DNA of 64,000 bases from JAEUHZ01 sp964552795. GTDB lineage: Bacteria; Planctomycetota; UBA1135; GCA-002686595. Shown here in pieces: positions 23,897 through 34,815 of the stretch (position 1 is its first letter; the number at the start of each line of letters is the position of its first letter). The stretch spans positions 28,764 through 92,763 of the forward strand of contig CAZKIO010000010.1 in the NCBI GenBank assembly GCA_964552795.1, in the 5' to 3' direction. Below the pieces are notes generated by a model, which had not been told where the DNA came from, searched no databases, and saw only the letters and a program-made list of their open reading frames with translations. Position numbers and translations under genes: made by a program.

Positions 23897-25228
23897 TCAA
23901 GGGGACCAGACGATCTCGAGGCCATTGGAGAGGTTGAACGTCGAAGCCGTACAGAACGCGGCCGCGTTGCGATACCAGATCTGGTACTCGCGCGTGCCTC
24001 CACCCGCCGGAATGCCGCCACGAACCGAGACCGGGATGTCGCTCTGCGAGACGCCGTAGGAGGAGGATCCACCCGAGTTGGTCCGCGTTCCGAGCCTCAC
24101 GATCGTCCCGCCCGCGCACCGCAGCCCGTCCCCGAAGGCGACGCCCAGCCCCGTCCCGATCTGGGACGTGCCTTGGAAGTACAACGCCGAGGTCGTGTCC
24201 GGCATCAAGGTGCCCAGGAGGTCGACCGTGTCGAACGACACGGATGCGTTGCCCACCGCGTCGAGGTGTGCGCCCGCAGCTTGGACCGAGTTCGCGCAGC
24301 CGTTCCCGGGTTGACCCGAATTGCCGCAGGGGCAGGGCGTCCCCGACCCGTCGCCCGAGCAGAACACGGTGCCGGTCGGGCCACCCACCACGAACGTGAT
24401 GGTGAACGATCCGCCGCCTCCGGGCACGCCCAGCGCGCTGCCGACCTGGAGCAGGTAGCGCGCGCCGCCGATCGTCGGCCAGGTGACGGTGCTCTGGAAC
24501 GCGCAGCCGTTGTCGTCGCACACCAGCGCGGGACCGGACGGGCACGCGCTGCCCGCGTACACCGCGATGCTCGTGTCGTCGGACGTCTGGAAGCAGGTCT
24601 CGAGCGTCGCGGTCCCCGTGTTCGGCGCGGTCCAGAGGAACCACAGGTCACGGTCGATGTTGCCGCACGGGTTGCCTTGGCCCGCCGGTCCCATGGTGGC
24701 CTGCGAGTTGTCGTACTGCGATCCGAGTTGGGTTCCGATCACCAGCGGCGTCGCGCAGTCGTCGTGGGCCGGCGGCCCGATGATGTCGACCGTGAAGGTG
24801 CCCGTGCCCGGGGCGGCGCCTCCGGACCCGCCCAGTTGCAACATGTAGGTTTGATTGGCGAGGACGGGCCAGGACACGAAGCTCTCCAACCCGCACGAGT
24901 CGTCGTCGCAGACCAGTGACGCGCCCGCCGGACAGGTGTTCGCGCTGTACACGGCGATGTTCGAGTCCATCCCCGAGGTCTGCCCGCACACGCTGAACCG
25001 CGCGCTCCCCGCCGAAGGCGTCGTCCAGCGGTACCACAGGTCGCGGCCGATGCCAGGACAGAACGGATTGCTCTGCCCCTGCGTGCCGGTCGTCGCCGCG
25101 GTGTTGTCGAACGGGAACGTGCCCAGCCCCAGGATCGTCACGGGTGTCGCGCAGTCGTCGTTGGTTTGCGCGGAGGTGAGGGAGGACACGAGACAGAGCA
25201 CTGCGATCCCGAGTACGAATCGTTGCAC
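23897..25228 (-). CDS. Secreted protein: two pre-peptidase-C-like domains plus shared C-terminal tail (443 aa)
   Basis: GTG start at 25228 with Shine-Dalgarno AAGGAG seven bases upstream; signal peptide VLGIAVLCLVSSLTSAQ. Two copies of a beta-sandwich domain of about 120 residues follow. Each begins NDDCATP or HDDCATP and holds RDLWYRWTTP or RDLWFLWTAP, IAVY, and CDDDSC or CDDNGC, resembling PPC domains. Then comes the shared tail (23897 to about 24365): FCSGDG, CPCGN, GCANS, ALYFQGT, FGDGLRCAGGT, EYQIWYRNAAAFCT and FNLSNG. A much longer open frame runs to 26758, but upstream of the GTG it is only shadow of the esterase gene. Probably surface-located; no enzymatic residues were recognised. 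Confidence 0.88.
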   Translation of the reverse strand: MQRFVLGIAVLCLVSSLTSAQTNDDCATPVTILGLGTFPFDNTAATTGTQGQSNPFCPGIGRDLWYRWTTPSAGSARFSVCGQTSGMDSNIAVYSANTCPAGASLVCDDDSCGLESFVSWPVLANQTYMLQLGGSGGAAPGTGTFTVDIIGPPAHDDCATPLVIGTQLGSQYDNSQATMGPAGQGNPCGNIDRDLWFLWTAPNTGTATLETCFQTSDDTSIAVYAGSACPSGPALVCDDNGCAFQSTVTWPTIGGARYLLQVGSALGVPGGGGSFTITFVVGGPTGTVFCSGDGSGTPCPCGNSGQPGNGCANSVQAAGAHLDAVGNASVSFDTVDLLGTLMPDTTSALYFQGTSQIGTGLGVAFGDGLRCAGGTIVRLGTRTNSGGSSSYGVSQSDIPVSVRGGIPAGGGTREYQIWYRNAAAFCTASTFNLSNGLEIVWSP

Positions 25229-25452
25229 GGCTGACTCCTTGGTCTGGCGACTCCATCGAGGATAGCCAGAAGGGCGGGAAGCAGCGTGCCGATCGCGAGC
25301 GAGGGGCCCGGCTGCCGGGGTTCGAGCGCGCGGTGACCAGCCGGGGAGGCCCGCGACCCGGGCAGGGGGCGAGGGCGACCAGGGGAGTTGGACCGCGGAC
25401 AAGTGCTCACGGACGCGGACCGTCTCCATCCAGGGCGCCCGATCGTCTGCCG

Positions 25453-27126
25453 TCAGCGCTGCTTCAGGTAGCGGTCGGCGAGCAGTTCGCCCAGTGCGAC
25501 GATGCCCGGCGTCGCGATCACGAGCTTCAGCTCCTGGCCGGGAAGATCGAATGCCTTGATGTGGATCAGGTTCGCGTCCGCGGAGGCGAGCCTCTCGAGG
25601 TCCTTGACCACATCGATGTCCTTCAGGCCGTCGTCGGGCGTGGGCCTCTGCTGGCTGACGTACCACTTCAGCGTCGGCAGGCCGAGATCCTGCCGGCTCT
25701 GGCGCACGAGCGACGCGAACTGGTCGATCGCGCGCTGGCGATAGGGCCTGAAGGACATGTCGTTCTCGCCGAGGTGATAGAAGATCCCGGCCAGCTCCAC
25801 GGAGTGGCCGCGGTCCGTGAGCTCCTGCATCGAGTCCCGCACGAACGCGACGAAACCCGGATAGACGTTGCGCGAACTGGCCTCGCTGCCCTCGGGCGTC
25901 CAGTCGACGATCTGGGTCCCGCTGTGCGTGAACTTGGCGATCGCGACGTTGTCCTGCAGCTTGCGCGCGAGCCTGGCTCCGAAGCTGAGCTCCGGACCGA
26001 ACGTGTCGTAGGCACCCGCCGGCCCCAGCGGCTCCCAGCCGTCGGAGACCTTGTAGCCGCCGCCGACGCTGTACTTGAAGGCGATCCTGTCGTTGTCCTT
26101 GCGCAGCGCGCCCTTGCCCGGCAGCGCCGTGAGCTGCTGGACGAAGGCACGCTCTCCCTCCATGTTGCGATGCCCGGCCAGCACGAAGAGCTTGACCGCC
26201 GTGCGCTTCGCATAGGGCCACTTCTCGAGCGGGCGCGCGACGCCGGGCTGCCTGCCGATCCCCTGCAGGTACGCATCGGCGTAGTTCACGCCGTGCTCGA
26301 GCTGACCGAGCGTGCCGTAGTGGTAGTGCAGCCCGCCATCGCCGCCGATCTCCACGCCGATGTGCGAGGTCGGGACGAACTCCGCCAGCGGATCGGCGTC
26401 CGTGACCTCGCGCTGTCCCAGGCTGATCGCGTACATCTCCGCACGGTGGTCCATCCCCCAGATGGTCTTCGTGCACAGCTCGCCGATGTAGAACTTCAGG
26501 TCGGGTGTGCCGAGATCCCGCCGCCAGCAGGCCAGGAAGTTCTTCAGGTTCCTGCCATAGCTCTGCCGGTAGCCCGGCTCGAACATGTCGTTCTCGCCCT
26601 GATGCCACAGGAAGCCCTCGATCCGGTACGCGATCTTCCGCCGCTTCAGATCGGCGAGAGCCGAGCGGACCCGATCCAGCGCCAGCGGATACAGCTTGAA
26701 TCCGCTGGGCTCGTCCGGATTCCAGTCGCCGCCCAGGTGCGTGCCGCCCGCGGCGCACTTGATGATGGCGATCGGCGCCTTGATGTCCTGCGAGACGCGG
26801 CGCGCGAAGCTCAGCTCCGGGCCGACGACGCCGTCGACGGCCTGCAGCTCGACCCAGCCGTCGGACTGCCGCTTGTCCTCGCGACCGATGCAGTAGGAGT
26901 ACTTCACGCCGGCCTGCGGCTTCTCCAGGCCGGCGAACGGCGGGAAGAGAGCGATGTCCTGGACCTTCGAGTCGGAGCCCACCATGTTGGACTGTCCCGC
27001 GAAGATGAACACGCGCAGGGTCTTGTCGTCGTCCTGGGCCCGCAGCGGGCTGATGCAGGCCACGACGAGAAGGACGGTCGCGATCAGGCGAGACGCGAGG
27101 TGCGTTGCACGCGCAGGGGACATCAA
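25453..27126 (-). CDS. Secreted tandem sialate O-acetylesterase (SASA)-like protein (557 aa)
   Basis: The N-terminal signal peptide ends near ISPLRAQ. Two SGNH-hydrolase-like SASA domains follow. Domain 1 (about 35-310) has the nucleophile motif FAGQSNMVGSD, KCAAGGTHLGGDW, the WHQGENDM block and a catalytic-His candidate in GLHYHYGTLG. Domain 2 (about 315-557) repeats the plan as LAGHRNMEGE, KFTHSGTQIVDW and FYHLGENDM, but the Ser of GQSN is Arg, so it is probably inactive. The family removes acetyl groups from sialic acids or other polysaccharides. Planctomycetota use many such enzymes on algal glycans (general knowledge). It stands alone; ATG 27126 or the next codon (MMSP) is the start. Confidence 0.85.
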   Translation of the reverse strand: MMSPARATHLASRLIATVLLVVACISPLRAQDDDKTLRVFIFAGQSNMVGSDSKVQDIALFPPFAGLEKPQAGVKYSYCIGREDKRQSDGWVELQAVDGVVGPELSFARRVSQDIKAPIAIIKCAAGGTHLGGDWNPDEPSGFKLYPLALDRVRSALADLKRRKIAYRIEGFLWHQGENDMFEPGYRQSYGRNLKNFLACWRRDLGTPDLKFYIGELCTKTIWGMDHRAEMYAISLGQREVTDADPLAEFVPTSHIGVEIGGDGGLHYHYGTLGQLEHGVNYADAYLQGIGRQPGVARPLEKWPYAKRTAVKLFVLAGHRNMEGERAFVQQLTALPGKGALRKDNDRIAFKYSVGGGYKVSDGWEPLGPAGAYDTFGPELSFGARLARKLQDNVAIAKFTHSGTQIVDWTPEGSEASSRNVYPGFVAFVRDSMQELTDRGHSVELAGIFYHLGENDMSFRPYRQRAIDQFASLVRQSRQDLGLPTLKWYVSQQRPTPDDGLKDIDVVKDLERLASADANLIHIKAFDLPGQELKLVIATPGIVALGELLADRYLKQR

Positions 27127-27252
27127 GCTCGGATCCGCGACACAGTGCCGGTCAGTCGTGTGCTGCGGCCCTGAAGCTACAGCGTACGAGCGGCAGACTG
27201 GATGACAATGGCGGTGCTCGCATTCCTGGACGGCGGACTCCGAGCCAGATGC

Positions 27253-27687
27253 TCAGCACGACTGCGTGAGGTTACGCGCGCGCGCGAGCACGACCCGCGC
27301 TGTCGAGCTGAGACCCTCGCCGTCCAGCATGGCCACGAGGCGCCGCGCGGCGAGGGTCCGTTCGAACGCGGCCTCGCGTCCCTCGGGCGGCAGATCTTCG
27401 TCCTCCGGGGCAACGAAGCGCTGCTGTTTCCTGGCCTCGTTGCTGGCCAGGTTGCGCACGAGCCGGCGAGTGCGGCGTAGCGAAGCGTCGTGACCCGGGA
27501 GCGCGAGCGTCGGCGCCAGCCGCCACATCCGTAGGAGCCCTTCCTGGACGAATCTCTCCGCGTCGACGTGCCGCGCGAGACTCCGCAAGCTGAGCGGCAG
27601 CGGCCTCTCCACGGGCCGGACCCGGGCCACGAATCCCTCGGGATCCCGAGCCCGGGGTCGCGTGGCCAGCGGATCGAGCTCCGTCAC
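27253..27687 (-). CDS. Short, possibly degenerate RNA polymerase sigma-70-family (ECF-like) protein (144 aa)
   Basis: From GTG 27687 (VTELDPLATRP) the frame contains a region-2-like block: HVDAERFVQEGLLRMWRLAP, then RLVRNLASNEARKQ. It is followed by an acidic linker (APEDEDLPPEG) and a helix-rich end, RVVLARARNLTQSC. A full region 4 helix-turn-helix is absent. After the stop, a +1 frame continues with a sequence that could be its remnant (27177-27252), so a frameshift is possible. The longer frame from 27870 adds only low-complexity residues. It lies upstream of, and divergent from, the Fur-type gene. The call is tentative. Confidence 0.45.
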   Translation of the reverse strand: MTELDPLATRPRARDPEGFVARVRPVERPLPLSLRSLARHVDAERFVQEGLLRMWRLAPTLALPGHDASLRRTRRLVRNLASNEARKQQRFVAPEDEDLPPEGREAAFERTLAARRLVAMLDGEGLSSTARVVLARARNLTQSC

Positions 27688-27870
27688 GGGCTCGCGTCCG
27701 CATCCCTGCGGCGGAGGCGGACGAACAGCACGGTCTCCCCGGCGCGGGGCCCTTTCCATGCCAGGATCGCAGGCCCCGCGAGGAGAGCCCCCGCGGATGG
27801 CAGCCGGAGCGCGAGGCAGCGCGCACTGCTGGCCCACATGGCCGCGCAGAGCAGAAAACGACAAGATCAA

Positions 27871-27886
27871 GGATTGGATCGAATCC
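27871..27886 (+). promoter_or_regulatory. Dyad sequence upstream of the Fur-type gene
   Basis: GGATTGGATCGAATCC is an interrupted inverted repeat (GGATT, six bases, AATCC) ending 20 bases before the ATG and 10 before the Shine-Dalgarno AGGAGGGG (27897-27904). Fur-family genes next to katG often bind their own promoter, so this is a candidate operator. It does not match the AT-rich classical Fur or PerR box. Confidence 0.3.
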
Positions 27887-27906
27887 AGTAAGGCCTAGGA
27901 GGGGAC

Positions 27907-28341
27907 ATGCTCTCGGACGATGCGAGCCTGCTCCGGGCCCACGGCCTTCACGTCACGGCCCAGCGCCTGGCCGTGTTGCGGGCGGTGGCGCGCCGGCCCC
28001 ATGGTGCGGCGGAGACGATCGCCTCGGAGGTGCGCGCCGAGATCGGCGCCATCTCCCGGCAGGCGGTCTACGACGCTCTCGGAGCGCTGACGGAGAAGGG
28101 CCTCATCCGACGAATCCAGCCCGCGGGTTCGCCAGCGCTGTTCGATCCGCGCGTCGGCGACAACCATCACCACCTCGTGTGCCGCGCCTGCGGCGCGGTC
28201 TCCGACGTCGACTGTGCCGCGGACTCCGCACCTTGTCTCACCGCTCCTGTGGACTCCGGCTACTCGGTCGACGAAGCGGAAGTCCTCTACTGGGGCGTTT
28301 GCCCGACCTGCCGCGCCGGCACGGCGCGGCCTGAGGGCTGA
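27907..28341 (+). CDS. Fur-family transcriptional regulator (PerR/FurA-like) (144 aa)
   Basis: A metal-dependent repressor. The N-terminal winged helix spans about residues 5-85 (HGLHVTAQRLAVLRAVARR, ISRQAVYDALGALTEKGLIR, RIQPAGSPALFD). The dimerisation and metal domain has HHHLVCRACGAVSDVDC and CPTCRAG; the two CxxC pairs are the structural zinc site of the family. The Shine-Dalgarno AGGAGGGG is three bases before the ATG. It sits 82 bases upstream of an extended katG on the same strand, the arrangement seen for FurA-KatG in actinobacteria and PerR-KatA elsewhere. Peroxide- or iron-responsive control of katG is therefore the best inference. Confidence 0.88.
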   Translation: MLSDDASLLRAHGLHVTAQRLAVLRAVARRPHGAAETIASEVRAEIGAISRQAVYDALGALTEKGLIRRIQPAGSPALFDPRVGDNHHHLVCRACGAVSDVDCAADSAPCLTAPVDSGYSVDEAEVLYWGVCPTCRAGTARPEG

Positions 28342-28423
28342 GGTCCGCCGCGAACGACGTCGCAGCGCACCCGCACATCGAATCCCGCTCCGCCATCCGA
28401 CATCCCCGACAGAGAGGTTTCCC

Positions 28424-30820
<2,397 letters not shown>

Positions 30821-30842
30821 CCCCGATCAGGCCGGAAGGAAG

Positions 30843-30882
30843 AGGCCGCCCGGGCCGGCGCTGGCGCCGGCCCGGGCGGCCT
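30843..30882 (+). terminator. Strong hairpin after katG
   Basis: A perfect 18-bp GC-rich inverted repeat (30843-30860 with 30865-30882) around the loop CTGG, starting 22 bases after the katG stop. Only a short T pair follows. The convergent DUF1801 gene ends at 30925, so the element could serve both strands. Confidence 0.75.
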
Positions 30883-30924
30883 TGCATTGCGAAGCGGATT
30901 CCGCCTCGACCCCGGACCGGGTCT

Positions 30925-31398
30925 TCAGAAGCAATCTTCTCCCGGCAGTTTCGCGGCCTGCCGGATCCAGCTCGCGACGAGCTTCTCGTCGAACTCGTCG
31001 TCCTCGTGCACGTGGAAGTACCGCGTTCCCTCGTTCTTGGATTCGACCGGCGGGACCGGGCGCAGCGCCGTGCCGCGGAAGAAGGCGATCTTGACGTACT
31101 TCGTGAGGCAGTGGACGCCCAGGAACCAGCCCCGTCCCTCGACGCCGTAGAAGGGCGAGTTCCAACGCACGGCCTTGCGGACGTCCGGAACGGTGCGCGT
31201 GATCAGCGCGTCGAGCCTGCGGCCGACGTCGCGCTTCCAGCCCGGCATCGCCGCGATGTACGCCTGCACCGGCGCGTCGCCGTCGGCCTTCGCGATCTGA
31301 GGGTTGCCGCCCGCGAGCAGCCTGGGCTGCTTCGCGGCGCGCCTGGCGGCCGGCCTGCTCGCGGCCTTTGTCGTCCTGTTCGTGCGTTTGGGCGGCAT
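30925..31398 (-). CDS. DUF1801-family protein (157 aa)
   Basis: A basic N-terminal tail of about 35 residues (PPKRTNRTTKAASRPAARRA) precedes a DUF1801 / YdhG-like domain: VQAYIAAMPGWKRDVGRRLD, VPDVRKAVRWNSPFYG, WFLGVHCLTKYVKIAFFRG. It ends with EFDEKLVASWIRQAAKLPG. The family is small, cytoplasmic and uncharacterised, and related to iron-chaperone-like frataxin-fold proteins. Start ATG 31398 is chosen because upstream residues of the longer frame (to 31483) are shadow. It converges with katG across the hairpin at 30843-30882. Confidence 0.8.
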   Translation of the reverse strand: MPPKRTNRTTKAASRPAARRAAKQPRLLAGGNPQIAKADGDAPVQAYIAAMPGWKRDVGRRLDALITRTVPDVRKAVRWNSPFYGVEGRGWFLGVHCLTKYVKIAFFRGTALRPVPPVESKNEGTRYFHVHEDDEFDEKLVASWIRQAAKLPGEDCF

Positions 31399-31517
31399 CG
31401 GGAACCTCGGTGTCGACTCCGCGGTCCGAACCCGACGGGTTGCAGTCCGGGCGAAGGCACGTACAGCCTAGCCGGAACCTCACGGATCGAGGACCGTGCC
31501 CCGGTCCGGGACCGCGC

Positions 31518-33167
31518 TCAGGGCTCGATCATCTCGCCGGCGGCGAGCCGGCGGCGCGTTTCCCGCGCGACGCGCGCGTCCTGGGCACGGCGCTCGGGAG
31601 CGCGACGGTCGAGGGCCGAGAGCGGCACGCGCAGCCGCGGATTGTCCGCCAGACGCGAGCGCTTGCGGGCCAGGAAGTGCCAGTACAGCGCGGTGATCGG
31701 ACAGTCCTTGTCCGGCCGGAACCGGCAGGACTTGCAGGAATCGCCCATGCGGTCGAGGTACGCGGCGCCGCAGACGTAGGGCTTGGTGGTCATCAGGTCG
31801 CCCGCGGCGAACGTGCCCATGCCCAGCACGTTGGGCTCGACCACCCAGTCGTACGCGTCGGTGAACGCGACCCAGAACCAGTCGGTCAGCTCGCGCGGCG
31901 CGACGTCGAGCAGCGTCGCGAGGTTCGCCAGCACCATCAGGCGCGCGATGTGGTGCGTGTAGCCGTCGCGCCACACGTCCTCGACCACGCGGTCGAGGCA
32001 GCGCAGACCCGACGGCCGGCCCCAGAACGCAGGCGGGAGCGCGCCGCGCGCGCCGAGGAACGAAGGCAGCGCGCCTCCGTCGGGGCCGGGCGGTCCGTCC
32101 TGCGGCCAGTCACGTCCGGACCAGCGCGACCAGCCGCCGTCGCCCGGCCGGTCGGCGGTGCGCGTGCGGCGGCCGCGCAGCCGGCGGAAGCCGTCCGTCG
32201 CGACGTGCACGTGGCGCACGAACTCGCGCCATCCGAGGAGCTGGCGCACGAACCCCTCGCAGCTCGCAATCGGCAGGCCGGCTGCGAGCACGGCCTCCAG
32301 CACCTCGCGCGGCGTCAAGCGGTGCAGGTTGACGAGCGGCGCGAGGCGCGTGTGGAACAGGCCGGGAGAGCGTTCGGACAGCGCGTCCTCGAAGGGGCCG
32401 AAGTGCGGCAGGCACTTCGCGAGCGCCCAGCGCAGCATCCGGCGCGCATCGGCGCGCGTGGCCGGGAGGTGCGCGGGATCCAGCCGGCCGGGGTGGTGGG
32501 GAAAGCGCGACGCGACGAGATCGAGCACCTCGCGCGTGATCGCGTCGGGCTCGAAGCGCGGCGGCTCGGGCGCGGGCGGATCGCCGCGCCACGGACGGCG
32601 GTTCTCGGCGTCGAAGCTGTACTTCCCGCCGACGGGCTTCTCGTTGCGCATCAAGATGCCCGTGTCACGCCGCACGCGCCGGTAGAACGCATCCATGCGG
32701 TACGGCGGCGCGGAAGACTGGCTCTCCTCGAACTGCGCGGTCGTGGTCAGCCAGCCCTCGTGGGGCAGGAGCTCGAGCAGACCGTCGTTCACGAGGGGCG
32801 CGAGGTCCGCGCGCAGTTCGCGCTCGGTCGGCTCCATTGCGCGCAGCGGACCGAGTTCGCGCGCCACCGTCCGCAGCGCCGCGCCGAAGGGCTGATCGGT
32901 GGCCACGAAGCGCACGGCCACGCCGCGCCGCGCCTGCTCGAGCGCGAAGTGCCGCTGGTTGGCGAGCAGCAGCGCGAGCTTCTGCTGGTGGTAGGGACGG
33001 CGCGCGGCCTTCCACGCGCTCTCGACGACGACGATCCCGAGCTCGTCCGGCGCCTCGCGCGCGAGGGGACCGAGGTCGGCGCTGAGCTGGTCGTAGGGCA
33101 CGTACAACCAGCGCCGCGCGCCTTCTCGGGCAGCGTGCTTCTTGAGGGCGTGCAGGAAGGCGCTCAT
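31518..33167 (-). CDS. Cryptochrome/photolyase of the FeS-BCP (PhrB-like) group (549 aa)
   Basis: A flavoprotein of the bacterial iron-sulphur photolyase/cryptochrome group, whose known member PhrB repairs (6-4) photoproducts. The N-terminal alpha/beta domain starts WLYVPYDQLSADLGPL. The helical FAD domain contains GWREFVRHVHVA and THHIARLMVLANLATLL. Cys residues fitting the four cluster ligands are SGLRC, DSCKSC and DCPITALYW; FeS cluster and FAD binding are inferred from these. The gene has full family length. A Gly/Pro/Arg-rich insertion lies around residues 330-375. It stands alone; no photolyase-associated MTHF or regulator gene is adjacent. Confidence 0.9.
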   Translation of the reverse strand: MSAFLHALKKHAAREGARRWLYVPYDQLSADLGPLAREAPDELGIVVVESAWKAARRPYHQQKLALLLANQRHFALEQARRGVAVRFVATDQPFGAALRTVARELGPLRAMEPTERELRADLAPLVNDGLLELLPHEGWLTTTAQFEESQSSAPPYRMDAFYRRVRRDTGILMRNEKPVGGKYSFDAENRRPWRGDPPAPEPPRFEPDAITREVLDLVASRFPHHPGRLDPAHLPATRADARRMLRWALAKCLPHFGPFEDALSERSPGLFHTRLAPLVNLHRLTPREVLEAVLAAGLPIASCEGFVRQLLGWREFVRHVHVATDGFRRLRGRRTRTADRPGDGGWSRWSGRDWPQDGPPGPDGGALPSFLGARGALPPAFWGRPSGLRCLDRVVEDVWRDGYTHHIARLMVLANLATLLDVAPRELTDWFWVAFTDAYDWVVEPNVLGMGTFAAGDLMTTKPYVCGAAYLDRMGDSCKSCRFRPDKDCPITALYWHFLARKRSRLADNPRLRVPLSALDRRAPERRAQDARVARETRRRLAAGEMIEP

Positions 33168-33408
33168 GGCTCTTGGTCGCGGCCCCCGAGGACCCCGTCC
33201 GGCGGCCGCGCGTGCCCTGGGATCCGCGCGGACCCGGCCCGCGGATGCAGAAAACGGATGTCGTCGGCTGGGAACCCGCGCGTCGTCGCCCCGCGGGCAC
33301 CCGCCGCGCCGCGCCGCGCATCGCGCGCCCGTCAGGATTCTCCAAAATCAGGGCGGGGCATGCCGTCGACCTTCCGGCAGACGGCGGACCGACCACCAGG
33401 AATGCACC

Positions 33409-33909
33409 ATGCACGACGACGCCCAGCGATCCGGAGAGATCGAGATCCGCACACCCTGTCCGAAGCGCTGGGAGGAGCTCGCCGGCGCCGGCCGCAAGCG
33501 GTATTGCGATGCGTGCCAGCTGCACGTGCACGACGGCTCCGCGATGACGCGGAGCGAAGCGCGCGCGCTGATCCAAGGCTCGCCGGAGAGGATCTGCATG
33601 CGCCTCCACTACGACCCGAGCGGGACGCCGGTGTTCCAAGACACACCGGCGCGCGATTCCGGGCCGCGGATCCCGCGCTGGGCGTTCGCGGCGGTTGCCG
33701 GCGCACTCGCGGCGTGTCATGACGTGTCGCCACCACCGGAGGGCCCGGTCGAGCCTCCGGACAAGGGTCACCTGCCATCCAGGATGGGCCGCCCGGCGGT
33801 TCCCGAGGTGCTGGGGCAGATCGCGATCGTGGAGCCGCCCATGACTTCCAGTCTGGGTGAGGTGGTCGCGCCGTTGCCGCCCACGACGCCGCCGGAACCG
33901 CCCAGGTAG
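33409..33909 (+). CDS. Hypothetical protein with N-terminal zinc-ribbon-like motif and a Pro-rich C-terminus (166 aa)
   Basis: Start ATG 33409 (MHDDAQRSGEIEIRTPCPKR). Residues 17-60 hold CPKRWEELAGAGRKRYCDAC, then HVHDGSAMTRSEARALI, a Cys/His motif known from uncharacterised bacterial proteins that all share a CPKxWxxL...RxCxxC pattern. One membrane span (about 88-101, WAFAAVAGALAAC) is followed by a Pro/Glu-rich tail, probably outside the membrane. A long upstream extension in frame to 33142 is low-complexity and was discarded. The function is unknown. It is divergent from the photolyase gene, with about 240 bases between. Confidence 0.65.
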   Translation: MHDDAQRSGEIEIRTPCPKRWEELAGAGRKRYCDACQLHVHDGSAMTRSEARALIQGSPERICMRLHYDPSGTPVFQDTPARDSGPRIPRWAFAAVAGALAACHDVSPPPEGPVEPPDKGHLPSRMGRPAVPEVLGQIAIVEPPMTSSLGEVVAPLPPTTPPEPPR

Positions 33910-34013
33910 CGCGTGCTGGGGCGAGTCGCGCGCGCCGACGGTCCAGACGATCCGTGCGGCCGGCCGGAAGCTAGCATGGCGCGCCCACGCTTCGTGGCCG
34001 AGGTCATCGCGCG

Positions 34014-34385
34014 ATGAACGTCTTCTTGTGGGTCCTGCAGGTGCTCGCGGCGCTCCTGTACGGATCGTCGGGCGTCATGAAGGTCTTCCTGTTCGACAAG
34101 GTGAGCGCGGACGTCGAGTCCTTCGGCGCGCTGCCGAAGAGCGCGTGGACGGCTCTGGGCATCGTGGAGCTCGCGTGCGTGGCGGGCTTGATCGTGCCAG
34201 CCGCCCTGCGTTGGCACCCCAGGCTCACGGGCTTGGCGGCCGCGGTGCTGGCGCTCGAGAGCCTCGTGTTCATCTGGGTGCACGTGAAGTACCGCGAGAC
34301 GCCCACCATCATCCTGTGCGCCGTGCTGGGCGTGGTGATGGCGTTCCTCGCGTACGGCCGCCTCGTATGGAAGCCGATCGAGTGA
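34014..34385 (+). CDS. DoxX-like membrane protein (123 aa)
   Basis: A four-helix membrane protein of 123 residues. Helices lie at about 3-21, 44-62, 70-90 and 96-113. The first helix ends LLYGSSGVMKVFLFDKV, and the family motif ALGIVELACVAGLIVPA is in helix 2. DoxX-like proteins are membrane components of unknown or redox-related role. The start ATG 34014 gives the hydrophobic N-terminus. The following small membrane gene starts 77 bases later on the same strand. Confidence 0.78.
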   Translation: MNVFLWVLQVLAALLYGSSGVMKVFLFDKVSADVESFGALPKSAWTALGIVELACVAGLIVPAALRWHPRLTGLAAAVLALESLVFIWVHVKYRETPTIILCAVLGVVMAFLAYGRLVWKPIE

Positions 34386-34462
34386 GCGGCGGAGCTCGAC
34401 GCGAACCGGGTCCAGAGCGCACCGCTGCAAGCCCTGGACGCAGGCCAGTCAGTGGATGTCCC

Positions 34463-34762
34463 GTGGCGGCGACGATTGCAGTCAGGGGTGCGTGGGTGGT
34501 CCCCGTTGCGGCCTCGTTCGCGTGCATCGGTCTGCAGATGCCGTACTTGCTCTGGTGGGCCGACAGGGTCGCGCAGCAACTGGGGTACATCACGGCGCTG
34601 ATTCTGGTTCCGTCGGCTGTCTACTGCGGGGGGGTCGTGGTCGCGGAGCGACTCGTCTTGCGCCGCTCGGCCAGTGCGGTGTGGACGATCGCATTGGCTC
34701 CAATCCAGACCGTGCCGACTCTGTACTACGTCATCCGGGTTCAGTGGATGGGCTGCCCGTGA
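34463..34762 (+). CDS. Small membrane protein, hypothetical (99 aa)
   Basis: From GTG 34463 (VAATIAVRGAWVVPVAAS) the frame encodes about three membrane helices (about 10-28, 38-58 and 72-92) with WWADRVAQQLGYITALILVP between the first two. An upstream open frame to 33857 is shadow of neighbouring genes. No family was recognised and the start is uncertain. Composition fits a real integral membrane protein more than chance high-GC translation. Confidence 0.5.
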   Translation: MAATIAVRGAWVVPVAASFACIGLQMPYLLWWADRVAQQLGYITALILVPSAVYCGGVVVAERLVLRRSASAVWTIALAPIQTVPTLYYVIRVQWMGCP

Positions 34763-34815
34763 GAATCGGGCGCAGGGGCCCGGGCAGATGAAGTCAGGCT
34801 TCGCCGCAGCCGACG

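Noticed and set aside
33142..33408. A long in-frame extension upstream of the zinc-ribbon-like hypothetical protein
   Set aside because: The added residues are Arg/Pro-rich without conservation-like features, and a good internal ATG precedes the recognised motif.
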